Shown one piece after another: positions 19,899 to 30,387 of a DNA stretch of 64,000 nucleotides (the stretch's first letter is position 1; each line of letters begins with the position of its first letter). This DNA is from Streptomyces specialis (GTDB lineage Bacteria > Actinomycetota > Actinomycetes > Streptomycetales > Streptomycetaceae), in NCBI RefSeq assembly GCF_001493375.1, contig NZ_LN929838.1:108776-172775 (forward strand), written 5' to 3'. Below the pieces are notes generated by a model. It was given only the letters and a program-made list of their open reading frames with translations. It made no database searches and was not told the origin of the DNA. Made by a program: the position numbers and the translations under genes.

Positions 19899-22001
19899 TC
19901 AGCTGTCGGCGTGGAGCTTCCATAGCCGTACGCTGCTGTCTCGTCCAGCGGTGGCGAGGGTCGTGCCGTCGGGGCTGAAGGCCACAGCCCAGACCGACTG
20001 CTGGTAGCCGGTGAGTGTGCCAACGTACTGGCTCGTTGCGAGGTTCCACAGCCGGACGGTGCTGTCGCGGCCTGAGGAGGCCAGGGTTGTGCCGTCGGGG
20101 CTGAACGCGAGCGCGTAGACCCAGTCCGTGTGGCCGGTCAGGATGCCGACGAGCCGGCCGGTCACGGGGTTCCACAGCCGGACCGACCGGTCCTCGCTGC
20201 CGCTGGCCAGCAGCGCGCCATCTGGGCTGAACGCAACGGCCCTTACGGGCCAGGTGTGGCCGACGAGTGTACCGAGAGGCAGGCCGGTCGCCGGGTTCCA
20301 CAGGCGGATCGACCCGTCCCAGCCGCCCGTGGCGAGTATGGCGCCGTCGGGACTGAATGCCGTCGCGTACACCGGCCCGTCGTGGCGGGTCAGGACGTGC
20401 AGTTGCTGACCCGTCAGGGGATTCCACAGCCCTACCGTGCTGTCATCGCTTCCGGTGGCCAGGAGCGCCCCGTCGGGACTGAAGGCCATCGCCCGGACCG
20501 GCCGAAGGTGAGCGCCGGTCAAGGCACCGAAGCGCTGATGGGCCGGCGGCGTCCACAGGCGCACAGTCCCCTCCGAACCGGCTGTTGCGAGGACTTCCCT
20601 GTTGATGGTCTCGGGTCCGTTGCTGGCTCCGAAGGCCACCGCGTAGACGGGACCGCCGTCTCCGGTGAGGGCACCGATCCCGGCGCCGGACGTGGGATCC
20701 CACAGGTATACGGTCGCATCGTCGCTCCCTCCGGCGAGGAGCGCCCCGTCGGAACTGAACGCCACCGTCCAGACGGTGGCACTGGGCCCGGAAAGGCTGT
20801 GTGTCAGCTGGGGAAGAACTGCAGGCGCGGATCGGTGGACCGAAGGGGCTGAGGGCGGTCGGGGCCGTTCGTCGGCTACCGGATGGTGGGGTGGACGGGG
20901 CGGGGCCAGGGCCAGAAGGCGGCTGTCATGGCTGCGCATGTACAGGACCGGGGTGATCCACTCCAGGGTATCGGCGTGCCAGCCGGACAGGGCGATGCGC
21001 CCGGTGCGGACGGCTTCGTCGACGCCACGATTGTGCGCCAGAGCCTGATAGAACGCGGCGGAGAAGGCTTTGGCGGCATCGTCGGTGATGGAGAATTGCA
21101 TGGCCACCACTGCCGGTATTCGTCGTACGAGAGTGGCGCCGGTACTTGAGAAGACGTCCGTGGCCACCCCCGTCGCGCTGCCGCAGCTGTTGAGGACGAC
21201 CAAGTGCGGCATCGGAGTGCTCACGGTGAGCAGGTCGGCGAGCTGGGAGGCTGACACTGGTTGGGCGCGGTTGTGGGAGTCGGCGAAGGCGATTACTCCC
21301 TCTCCCCGGAGGGTGTCGAAGCCGCCATGCCCGATGAAGTGGAACAGGTGGTAGGTGCCGGACAGCAGGGCCCCCATGAGGTCCTCCCACCGCTGGCCCT
21401 GGACCCATTCCAGCTCGACCAGTCCCAGATGCTGAAGGGGGGCGAGGGCCTCGGTCAGTTGATCGCGCTCAGCGTCGGCGTCAAGGGCGGCAAGGTTGCC
21501 CGGCAACGCGGTCATGCCCAGGATGCGCAAGGGGCCGTCCACCTGAAGCCGCCGTACCGTCTCCGGCGTGTCGACGTAACGCACGAGGGCGCTTCGCCGA
21601 CACACGTACTCTCCACGGTGAACGTCATAGAGAAGCTCCCAGGGCAACACCGCCAACTCGGCTGGCAGCCTCAGCACGATGCGGCAGACTTCTCCCCGGC
21701 GCTCCACCTCGTTACGGCTGGCCGTGAACAGTGCGCCCGCCTGACCCTCCAGCACCGCCTCGAACAACGTGCTGCCCAGCCGCCGCAGCGGGCCTTCCAG
21801 GGCCGACATCACCGGCCGCACCGCCCTGACCCGGGCACTGGAGGCCAGCACATTGGCCTGCACCGCACCCAGCTCGGTGGTGATCCGTGCCGGATCCAAG
21901 TCACTGTGACTCGTGAACTCCCCGGCCGGTGACCGCACCACAACCCGGTAACGCGCCCCGTCACGGGACAGCTCAATCATGACATCGCGATCCCCAGACA
22001 T
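19899..22001 (-). CDS. CHAT-domain protease fused to a WD40 propeller
   Basis: A 700-residue protein starting at ATG 22001 behind GGGAGG. Residues about 60-380 form a CHAT (caspase-like) cysteine protease: His225 in FHFIGHGGFD and Cys273 in VVLNSCGSA make the catalytic dyad. A Pro-rich linker follows. Residues about 420-700 are seven WD40 units (VAFSPDGALLATGSDDSTVG, LWNPLTG and similar), giving one complete propeller for sensing or substrate binding. CHAT-WD40 proteins are known in bacterial conflict and signalling systems (established family knowledge); substrate and trigger are unknown. A TPR gene follows closely. Confidence 0.88.
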   Translation of the reverse strand: MSGDRDVMIELSRDGARYRVVVRSPAGEFTSHSDLDPARITTELGAVQANVLASSARVRAVRPVMSALEGPLRRLGSTLFEAVLEGQAGALFTASRNEVERRGEVCRIVLRLPAELAVLPWELLYDVHRGEYVCRRSALVRYVDTPETVRRLQVDGPLRILGMTALPGNLAALDADAERDQLTEALAPLQHLGLVELEWVQGQRWEDLMGALLSGTYHLFHFIGHGGFDTLRGEGVIAFADSHNRAQPVSASQLADLLTVSTPMPHLVVLNSCGSATGVATDVFSSTGATLVRRIPAVVAMQFSITDDAAKAFSAAFYQALAHNRGVDEAVRTGRIALSGWHADTLEWITPVLYMRSHDSRLLALAPPRPPHHPVADERPRPPSAPSVHRSAPAVLPQLTHSLSGPSATVWTVAFSSDGALLAGGSDDATVYLWDPTSGAGIGALTGDGGPVYAVAFGASNGPETINREVLATAGSEGTVRLWTPPAHQRFGALTGAHLRPVRAMAFSPDGALLATGSDDSTVGLWNPLTGQQLHVLTRHDGPVYATAFSPDGAILATGGWDGSIRLWNPATGLPLGTLVGHTWPVRAVAFSPDGALLASGSEDRSVRLWNPVTGRLVGILTGHTDWVYALAFSPDGTTLASSGRDSTVRLWNLATSQYVGTLTGYQQSVWAVAFSPDGTTLATAGRDSSVRLWKLHADS

Positions 22002-22289
22002 AACCTGCCTCCCACCCCGGGACCTACCGCTGTCAGGTGGATTCAATCAGTAATCCCGAGTGCGCTGCGAGCCGTGCCCCCATGAGGTCGCATGTGGTGG
22101 CCTGGACATGCCACGAACCGTGCGCTCCGCGTGACATCATGCGGAAAGGTCCTGCGCCGCCCGCTACGGAACCGCTACAGCCGGACGGCAACGCGATGAT
22201 GAACGCCCTGCTCGTTCGCGGCAGCGGTGGTGGGCCAGGTCGACGCCGCAGATCCCGTTGTCGTGCGGGCGACTCTTGCGCCGCAGCAC
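22002..22289. other. Intergenic region upstream of the CHAT-WD40 gene
   Basis: About 290 bases. It holds the CHAT gene's RBS and presumably promoter; no gene or clear repeat is seen before the IS481 remnant. Confidence 0.35.
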
Positions 22290-22557
22290 CTGGCTGAACA
22301 CTGGATGGTGCCCGCCGAGTCGGCCGACTATCTGCCGGGTCGGGGTGGCGTTCGGGAAGGTCTTGGGTGCCTTAGATCGGGTTCACAGGCCCTCGACGCC
22401 CTCCGCCTGGTAGCGGCGGTACCAGATGTAGTACGCCTGGCGGCTGATGGCGTAGTAGCGGCAGGTCTGGGCGACGTTTCCGGTGACCTCTTCGATGTAG
22501 CGTATGACGGCCAGGCGCCGCTTGGCCTCACGATCGAGCGGGGTTGGGCTTCGACAT
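22290..22557 (-). pseudogene. IS481-family transposase, N-terminal remnant
   Basis: Minus-strand codons begin MSKPNP at 22557, shift frame by one base, then read DREAKRRLAVIRYIEEVTGN, VAQTCRYYAISRQAYYIWYR and RYQAEGVEGL, the HTH N-terminus of IS481-type transposases, before an in-frame TGA and a decayed continuation (TRSKAPKTFPNATP). The catalytic DDE domain is absent. This is a dead fragment. Confidence 0.65.
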
Positions 22558-22609
22558 GCGGATCTCCGTAGTGATCGGAGACCCAGGTGTCAACGATGAT
22601 CGTCAGTTT

Positions 22610-22680
22610 TAGATCGCGCTGGTCTCGTCCGCGCCGCCCTGGAGGGCGAGGTCGCGTTGATGCAGGCATCTTGGCAGTGA
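22610..22680 (-). pseudogene. DUF2637 fragment
   Basis: The minus strand reads CLHQRDLALQGGADETSA, which matches the conserved second segment of DUF2637 membrane proteins; the complete gene at 56044-57000 has VHQRDFALQGGADQTSA. Nothing else of the family is nearby. It is a small remnant of an integrative-element transfer gene. Confidence 0.5.
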
Positions 22681-22692
22681 GTTGAGGGCTCG

Positions 22693-23115
22693 GTGACGCT
22701 CGTGGTCGTCCGGTCGATCGGGGCGCCCCAGCAGCTGGAGACAGCGCAGGAGTACGAGGACTTCGAGCAGGAGCTGGTTGACCAGTTCCTGCTGGCCGGG
22801 CTGGGCGCCAGGATCAGTGACGGCTCGATCGCCGACGACCGGCGGGCGATCTTCGAGTTCGTACGCTTGCTGGGCGGTCCGGTGTGGACGGCCGGCCCGG
22901 AGGACGCGGATCGGTTCCTGGCCGACCAGCGCAAGGCGTGGACACTCTCGCAGTTCTACGACTTCCTCATCGTCCGCTACCGGGGTGACGTCCACGCGCT
23001 GACCGGCCACGTGCTGGTGCAGCCGATCGATGAGTTCAACCGCCCGGCGAGGAGCGAGTACGGGACGCCGCGGATTCCGCCGTCCGAGGCGGAGGTGGAC
23101 CTGCTCTTCGCTGCT
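22693..23115 (+). pseudogene. Tyrosine recombinase, N-terminal (core-binding) remnant
   Basis: From GTG 22693 the frame reads DADRFLADQRKAWTLSQFYD, FLIVRYRGDVHALTGH and PARSEYGTPRIPPSEAEVDL, the start and SAM-like core-binding domain of Streptomyces site-specific integrases. Similarity ends at about LLFAA (23115), and the following codons are non-homologous, so the catalytic domain with R-H-R-Y is missing. It forms part of a cluster of mobile-element remnants at 22.3-23.2 kb. Confidence 0.6.
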
Positions 23116-23171
23116 CCTCTCTTCTTCCGCCAGATTCCAGGGCGAGCCCGCCGCCTGATCCGAGCACACCT

Positions 23172-23212
23172 GACGCCGGGGCCCGCACACGTAGTGTGCG
23201 GGCCCCGGCGTC
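23172..23212. terminator. Perfect 19-bp hairpin
   Basis: GACGCCGGGGCCCGCACAC (23172-23190) pairs perfectly with 23194-23212 around a GTA loop. It would be a very stable bidirectional terminator. It lies at the convergence of the plus-strand integrase remnant and the minus-strand helical-repeat gene, so the true end of the latter is probably near here. Confidence 0.7.
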
Positions 23213-25357
23213 GAACGGGTCGGACTCGTTACCTGGTACCGGGTGCTGTTCTTTCCGACCATGGTGTCTTACTGCTTTTCTGCACTCAGATTTCAGCCGC
23301 ATGACGATGTCCTGGATGATGATCGGTGTGGATACCCGTTCGGATAGGATGTCTAGCAAGTCGGGGCGGATCACCACGGCGCAGCCGGTCGTCCGTGGCC
23401 ACGGCAGGTGGTAGGCGCTCCGCTCGTACTCGGTGCGCCAGCAGATGAGCCGCAGGGCCGGACCGCGGTCGTCGTCCAATGTCAGCGGGGGTCCGGGCTT
23501 CAGGCGCAGTGCGGCACGCAGCCATGGGGTGGGTGTTAGCGCGAAGCTTGGCAGGCCCAGGCCTTGGGCGGCGTCTGCGGCGGCGGTCATGGCGCGGTCG
23601 AGGCCGAGGAGCGGGGTTCCCGGCGGGGTGTCAGCGGCGGAGTACTGCCTCAATGGTCGGTTCCACTCCTCAAGGTCCCCGTGCAAGAAGGGGGCAGTGC
23701 TGCCTTGCTGGTTTCCGGTGTCCGTCACTTCCGGGCCTGAGAAGGTCACGACGGTCAGGCCGGTCGTCCTGGTGCTCGGTGACAGGAACTTGCGTTCCTC
23801 GACGGAAGCGAGGATGCGCCAGCCTGGGAGGGTCTGTCCGGTGAGGGCGGCGGCTTGTGCCAGTGGGCGTGTGGAGGTGGTCTCGGCGGTTGTTCCGGCC
23901 GCCGGGGTGTCCTGGTCGGACGGGTCGTCGGGGCCGGGTGGCAGCCGGAGGTCGGGGCGCGGCCAGCGTGCTTCTTCGAAGGCCAGCGGGATACGGGGGT
24001 GGTCTGTCAGCACGGCGGCCAGCTGTTCCTCCCAGAGGGCCGGGTCGCTCGCGCCCAGGCCCTGCGAAAGCCTGTGCGCGCGGCTGCCCGCTGCCACCGT
24101 CTGGATCGCCTCTTCGATGGTCTCGTCGATGGCGAGGTAGGCGTCCGGCAGCTCGTCCTCGTCGGCACTGCGGTTGGCGCGAAGCTGGGTCTTGTTCCTC
24201 TCGATGGTGCGCTCGGTGTCGACTTGGCGGCGGACCTTGGCGAGGACCGCTCGGATCAGCCCGGGCTGCAGCTTCTCGGCTTCGTTCAGCCGCGCGCGGG
24301 CCACTTCTGCGACCATCCCCTTCACGACGTGGTCTTTCCGGCTGTCCTCCTGTGCAGCGGAGGTCCACAGGCGGCTCGGCGGGGTAAGTGCGGCCGGGTC
24401 GGAGGGCCCCATGGGCACGTCGGCCGCATCGGTGAGCAGTCGGCGGGCGAGGGCGCGGACGGTGAGCAGTGGTCCTCGGGCCAGTGCTTCGAGTGCGTGC
24501 TGGCAGTGGTCCACGACGGGTTGGGCTGCGGGTCCCTGTTCTTGGAGGAGGCACAGCAGCCACATCAGGGTCGCCGGATCGGAGAGTTGCTCCAGCGCAA
24601 GGGCAATGGCGGGTGCCGTGGCTTCGGGGCGAAGTGTGATCAGGGAGCGCGTGGCGGCCATCGCGCGGCGTTTGCCTTCCCGGTCGGCATATGCGAGCGC
24701 GGCCAGGGCCGCGGTCGGGAAGGCGTGGTCGAGGTCGCCGGGTGCGGGGGTGCCGTTGTCGTTGTCGGGGGCGCGGTAGGGGTGCTGGGGGTCGTCGCTG
24801 TCGTGGACGCGGGGTGCTCTGTTCTCGATGACCTCTGCGGCTTCGTCCCAGAGCGCGAAGGCCAGGTCGAGGGAGTCGTTCGGGGGCAGGGCGAGGGCTT
24901 GGTGGGCGAAGGCGAAGATCAGTGCCTGGGTGATGCCGTGGGTCCCGTACCGGCCGGTACTCACCACTGCTTCCGCTTCTTCGGTGATGACGCGGTGGGT
25001 GAGGGTGGGGTCGAGTTGGGAGGCCGCGCGAAGGGCGTCAAGGGCTGTCTCGCCTCCGAAGTTCAGCCATCCGCCTTGTCCGCGGGTGCGTACCCAGGTC
25101 AGTGCGTAGGCTTCGGCGGCGAGAGCGTCGTGGCCGTTCTGGTGGAGCTTGACCGCGAGCCGGCGCAGCAGGAGTGGGCCGTCGCGGAAGTCGAAGGGGC
25201 CGGCGATGGCACGCAGGAGTTGTGCGGCGTCGTCGGTCTGTCCTCGGGTGGCGAGGTTGAGCAGGCTGTCGCCGACGAGGTCTGTCATCTGTTCGAGGGT
25301 GTGTTGTGGTGTGTCGGTCTCGTACGGGCTCAGGTGCCATGCGCGCAGTACCTGGAT
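23213..25357 (-). CDS. Large helical-repeat protein (probable C-terminal half of the STAND protein)
   Basis: An open frame runs from the adapter junction at 25357 (first residues IQVLRAWHLSPYETDTPQH; the first ATG is 25288) to the 19-bp hairpin and beyond. It is alpha-helical (LLRAIAGPFDFRDGPLLLRR, LAVKLHQNGHDALAAEAYAL), then has a linker rich in Pro/Asp/Thr and a C-terminal domain (LRLICWRTEYERSAYHLPWP). I recognise no named domain. Because its frame is open right up to the artefact, and the gene on the other side is open in the same direction, I infer both may be one protein of about 2,000 residues. The formal stop at 23036 lies beyond the hairpin, in sequence that looks non-coding. Confidence 0.55.
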
Positions 25358-25518
25358 CTGTCTCTTCTACACTTCTGACGCTGCCGACGAAGAGGATAGT
25401 GTAGATCTCCTTGGGTGCCGCTTCCCTCCAATACTTCTTTTTTTTGTTAATAATACTGCGAGCCGCGAGGGAGGGGGAGGGAGTGGATAAGAGGCATGAG
25501 AGACAGGATAAGAGACAG
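25358..25518. other. Illumina Nextera adapter sequence embedded in the assembly
   Basis: 25358-25390 matches the Nextera read-2 adapter complement at 31 of 33 bases from recall (CTGTCTCTT.TACAC.TCTGACGCTGCCGACGA). AGAGGATA follows (25391-25398), the complement of the standard i5 index TATCCTCT, then GTGTAGATCTC, the P5-side sequence, which degrades into low-quality bases and a T-run. At the other edge, ATAAGAGACAG (25508-25518) is the transposon mosaic end in the opposite orientation. This is not genomic DNA; the two flanks were joined artificially. Confidence 0.9.
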
Positions 25519-28500
25519 GCGCGGGGACGGGCACGCTGCGGCCGTTCCGGGACCTGTCGGTGGCCAGTGGTTCGGGCAGGAGCATGAGCTGCGGCGCGCC
25601 GATGCGTTCGGCGACGGCGTTGAGTTCCGCGACTAGCTGTGCGTCGGTCGGCGTGGCCTGGTCGCTGGAGGCGTCGGGGTTCGCTTGTCGCTCGTCGGCC
25701 CTGCTCAGGGCGATGCGCAGCAGTTGTGGAACGCCGTCGGGCGTGGAGGGGCCGATTGTCTGGGCGAGCCGGTCCAGAAGTGCGGCGTCGGCATGGAGGA
25801 GCGGGGTGTCCAGAGTGATGCGCAGGGCGGTTGCCACGACCGGGTCGGCGGTGTCGTTCCATGCGCGCCAAAGGTCCTCTCGGGCGCCGTGGAGAGTGGG
25901 GTTCGGACCGTTGCAGTCGCTGAGCAGCCCGGTGGCTGCGAGATCGGCGAGGGCCGCGGGGTCGGCGCCGGCCAGGACGTTCCACCACCGCGGGCGGGCT
26001 GCGTTGGTCTCCTTGCCGTCGGTGTGAAGGACCAGGCGTTCGCACATTGGCTGGATGCGCGCCACCCGCGCCCGCCCGCGGGCCGGGTCCGCGGCGACCA
26101 GGGCGGGCAGCGGATCCAGGACCTCATAGACGGTGATGTCCTTGCGCCAGCCGTAGGCAACCAGGAAGCGGCAGGCCGCCAGCCAGTGCTCCTGGGCCTC
26201 GGCGAGGTCGTCGGCGGTGAGGGCGAGGCGCGCGTGGATGAGGAGAGAGCGGGCGAGGTCGCTGTAGAAGCGTCCGCCGGCCTGCTGGAGGAACTCGTTG
26301 CGGACTGCTTCGTCGACGCTAGTCCGCCGTGCGGGCGTGGTGTGCTCGACGGCGATCGTCAGGAGCGTGTCGGCCGGCAGCGGTCCGCCCATCTCGCCGC
26401 GCACGCTGACGCTGATTTCCCGGCTGACGTGGATGAGGGTCTTCCACGCCTGCGGCCAGTCCTGGTCGGACACGAGGGTGGCCGCCCGGCGCACCGACTC
26501 CTCGATGAGCGGATGGATCGGGTAGAGGTCGCAGGCGCGGGGTTTGCCGGTGAAGGGGCTGAGGTCTGCGGTCAGGAGTCCGAGGGCTTCGATGGCCAGA
26601 CCGGACCGGGTGGGTGCTGCGGCGGCTTCGGCGCGTGCGAGGGCGATCGCGAACCGCAGCCAGCAGGGGTACCAGCCGGGCCCCTGGACGAGAGCCAGTG
26701 CCGCGTCCAGGGCGATGGGGTCGGTGCGTGCCGTGACCGCCAGCGCGTCGAGCCACCTGGCCACGGGCACGGGGCTCCACCGGACCTGTTCGTTCTGTAC
26801 GTCATAGGTCAGGGAGAACAGGGTGTCGCGGGCCGTCGAAGTCTCTTCTGCCGCAAGGCCTGCGGCGAGGTCGGCGGCGGCGACCCCCAGCGCGAGCAGC
26901 CGGTGCACCGTTCCTGACAGGTATCCCAGGTCGGCAGCCTTCTGCGCCCAGTCCGCAGCGCTGCCCACCTCACCGGGCACCGCACCCGTGGCGATCTGCT
27001 CGGCGAGTGCGAGGCATACCGGCCCACCCGCTGCAAGGCACGGCACCAGGTCGGTGACGGCCTCGATTCCGACGGTGTCGAGGAGCGTCTTGACGACCGC
27101 GTCGGCCGCGGCCTGGTCACCCCGTTCCTCGAGCCACTCGGCTATGCGGTCCAGCGACACGGGCCGGCCGGACCCGTCCTCGCGCGGCTCCTCACCTGTC
27201 CCCTGATCGGTCGCCGACAGGCGCAGCCGGCCGCGCAGGTATGCCCGTTCCACGGCCCGGTCGGACTCCGCCCCGTAGGAGGTGTCGTCCGATTCGGCCT
27301 CGTGGTCGTGTGCCGTCATGTACGCGTGCCAGGGTGCCACGGCGCCTGCCGCGTCCAGGACGGCGCACATCTGCAGACCTGCCCGGGCGGGCATGACGGT
27401 CCGGCCATCGTGCAGGAGCCGGTCTGCCAGTGTCTGAGCCCCCATCAGGGCGATCGGCACGTCGGCGAATTCCACTAGTTCCGAGTCGAAACGCTCGAAC
27501 TCGTACGTCTGCGCGGCCCTGGCGAGTTCGACGCAGCGCGCGACGAGGGGCCAGTTCGCCGTCCTGGCGGCGCAGCGCAGGCCGGTGGCCAGGTTGTCCC
27601 TGATAGCCGAGGCCGGGTGGGCGGTGGAGACGGCGCGGGTGACGAAGTCCCGGCCGATGTGGTCGAGCACCTCCGTGTCGCGTCCCGCTTCGGCGAGGAT
27701 CTGCAGGAGGCGGCGGAAGGCCCGCGGGTCGTCGAACAGTCCTTTCCCGGTCAGCCAGGTGGCGATCAGTGCCAGCGTCGATTCCAGGGCACCGGGGTCG
27801 TTGTCGTAGCCCAGGCGCAGGTAGCGGGCGAACGACTCGTGGTAGACGCGGATTTCGCCGGGGCCGGCCGTTCCGGAGAGCACCGGGGCGAGCACCTTCA
27901 GCGCGTCGTCGATCCTGTGCGCCCGCTCCGGGATGATCTGCCCGAGCTCCTCACGGGTGACGGACATGCCGAGCAGGGCGATGATGTCCGCGACGACGTA
28001 GGCTTCCGCGCCGAGGGTGACGTAGAGGTGGTTGTAGTAGTCCTCCAACGATCCCTGGTAGGCGGGGAGCGCCCGCACCACTGCCGCGGCTTTCGTGATC
28101 GTCTCCGGCCGGAGGGCGACCTCGCGGCAGAGGTACGTCGCGTACAGGGCGTTGCCGCCCGAGCGTTCCTGTAGCCCGTCCAGGAAGTCGGTCACGTCGC
28201 GGTCGTCGGTCAGGAGGGCTTCGGTGCGGTCGTCATCCGCCGTCGGGACGAGTTTGAGTCGCTGCGCGACGGCGCGGCATTCGTGCGCGGTCAGCGGCGG
28301 CACGGCGACGGAAGCCGCCCCAGTGTCCTGGAGGGGAGCGAGGTGGTTTCCGGGCTGGCTGAGGACGATGAGGACGCTGCCGGGCGGAAGGGATAGCGAG
28401 CCGAGGACTGCGGCGAGGGCCAGGGAGGGATCGGCCCTCCTGGTCCTTCCTCCTTGTACGCGGGTGACGTGGTCCAGTCCGTCCACGACGAGCGCCACGC

Positions 28501-29713
28501 GCCGGGTGGGGTCCTTGCGCAGGGCGGACTCCACCGCCGTGGTCAGCGCTTGCGCGTCGGCGGCGAAACGCGGGCGCTGCTCCTGGACGAGGTCGGGGTC
28601 CGACTCTGCCAGCCGACCCAGCAGGCTACCGAAGACCGTTTCGGTGACCACCCGGGATAGCTGGTCGCCGTCGGCGTCGCCGAGGTAACAGTAGTGCTCG
28701 GCGACCAGCCACCCGTCACCGGTGAGCTGGTCGACAAGCTGCTGGCACGCCCAGGACTTGCCCTGTCCCGGAGGGCCCGTGACCAGCAGAACTCCCCCGT
28801 CGGCTGCCGCCATCACAGCCGCTTCCGCCAGGACGCCGACCGTGGCGGGCCGGGCCACTTCCAGGGCGCGGTCGACAGGGCTCGCGCGCACGACGGCGCC
28901 AAGGTCGCTGCGCAACTGGGCCTGGCGCAATAGCTCGCGGGGTGTCACCTCGGTGCCGCGCTGCCGGGCGGAGCGGACCGTGCGGATCAGCGCCTCGGCG
29001 ACGTCCACTGGTGAGCGTCCTTCGTTGGGGTAGATCCCCGCGCCGAGCTCGCCGCGTACCCGTTGAAGGAGAAGCTGTTCGGCCGGCCCTGGCTGCAGGA
29101 GGTCTGTCGTCATGGCCGGTGCTCCGACCTCCACTACCAGGTGCTCGCACAGCCATTCCAGATCCTGCTTGAACACGGCCTTGTCACCACTGGTCAGGAA
29201 CCCGAAGACGTTGCCCGCCTTGCGTCGGCCCCGCGCAGGCAGGTCGAACCCTCGCCAGAGCGCTTCCGCGTCGAACCGCAGGAGTGTGGTGTTCATCCCC
29301 GGCAGGAACGTCGCGTCGGAGGAGCGGGCGGGCACCATCACAGCGTTCAGTGCATCGTCGTCCGGAGGAACGTTGCGCATCACGATGCGCAACCCGTGGG
29401 CGGTGGCGCCCGCACCGGGTCCGTCCCGGTCAGCGACGGCAGCCGCCACGAGGCGGTCCAGTCCCAGTCCGCGGTCGTCGGTCGTGAACGTGGTGTAGCC
29501 GAGGGGGTCTTCCTCGTCCGAGTGCTTGAACTGCGTCCGCTCACGGGATCCGTCCGCGTTGATCACCGTGAGGTCGTCGAAGCGGTCGTCCGTCACCAGC
29601 TTCTCGTCGACATGGACCCTGGCGATCCCACCGAGCAGCAGGTCGACGACGCGGCCTGCCTCCATCAAGTCCTGATACTCATACCCGCGGTGCGCGGCAG
29701 TTAGATCACTCAT
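25519..29713 (-). CDS. Avs-like STAND NTPase with N-terminal nuclease-like domain (3' end lost at adapter)
   Basis: About 1,398 residues are genuine. Residues 1-110 resemble DUF4297/Cap4-type PD-(D/E)xK nucleases: GYEYQ (Glu12), DDLTV (Asp47) and QFK (Gln61, Lys63) in the right order. The STAND ATPase follows: Walker A GPPGQGKS with Lys319, Walker B VALVVDGLDHV, then a winged-helix region and a long helical sensor. This order (nuclease, STAND, repeats) is that of Avs and related antiviral NTPases, which detect phage proteins and activate the nuclease. ATG 29713 is used; the further upstream frame looks non-coding. The codons beyond 25519 are adapter, so the predicted C-terminus there is false. 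Confidence 0.75.
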
Positions 29714-30103
29714 GTCGGCAGCATTCTCCACCGCCGAACAATCTCCCGGCTCAGAGTGACCAAACCGCGACGAAGGCTCCCGATCAGGTCTGCCGACTTC
29801 GCCATCGCTGAGGACCGCGGCCGCCATAACGCGCACCATCGACAACGCCCTCTCGGCAGCGCACTCTGCGTGCACAGCAGCCGCTACGGCACTGCCCGCA
29901 CTCCAACGCGAGCTGTCTCTAAGGTCGGGGTATAGCCCATTCAGGCCGACCCAGCGCGTCGCGGGTCAGGGGCCCGCCGCGGGTCGGGATATGCCTATCC
30001 GGAAGGCCGACGCCCTGCTTGACCACAGGTTCTCTTCCTCGGTGTACTGAGGTCACCGGCCAGCACACAACAGGTGCCAGGCTGGGAAGGGAGGCAGGCG
30101 ATA
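29714..30103. other. Divergent intergenic region
   Basis: About 390 bases between the minus-strand STAND gene and the plus-strand DUF397 gene. It should contain both promoters. No gene or strong repeat is visible. Confidence 0.4.
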
Positions 30104-30304
30104 ATGCGAGCCGCAGCAGGCGACTGGTTCAAGAGCAGCTTCAGCGCCAGTCAAAAGGAGTGTGCCGAGGTCCGGTTCGCGCCGGGTGTGGCATACGTGC
30201 GCGACACCGTTCACCGGAATGGCGCAGTGATGAAGGTCGTCCATGCCGGGTGGGGCGCATTCCTGCTGGGGACGCGGAAGGGCGATATCAGCGCCCCCCT
30301 GTGA
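30104..30304 (+). CDS. DUF397 small protein
   Basis: A 66-residue DUF397 protein: DWFKSSFSASQKECAEVRFA (WxKSSxS...CxEV signature), AYVRDTVHRNGAVM, and a GTRKGDI tail. ATG 30104 has GGAGG at eight bases. DUF397 genes normally accompany an XRE regulator; here none is adjacent, and IS sequence begins about 85 bases downstream, so the partner may have been lost. Confidence 0.8.
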   Translation: MRAAAGDWFKSSFSASQKECAEVRFAPGVAYVRDTVHRNGAVMKVVHAGWGAFLLGTRKGDISAPL

Positions 30305-30387
30305 AGCGTGCGTGGTCGCCCGACAGCTCGTCCGGCATCTGGCCTCGCCGTCTCGTGCGGACGGGCACTCGACCCGACAGGTACCAG

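Noticed and set aside
19900..20760. Regular ~126-bp periodicity resembling a repeat array
   Set aside because: The period is that of WD40 blades within the CHAT protein; units diverge and there are no uniform spacers, so not CRISPR.
23855..25378. Plus-strand 507-codon frame
   Set aside because: Shadow of the minus-strand helical-repeat gene and partly adapter; no RBS or domain.
25400..25520. AT-rich segment as a promoter or unusual C-terminal coding region of the STAND gene
   Set aside because: It lies between Nextera adapter and mosaic-end sequences and is not genomic.
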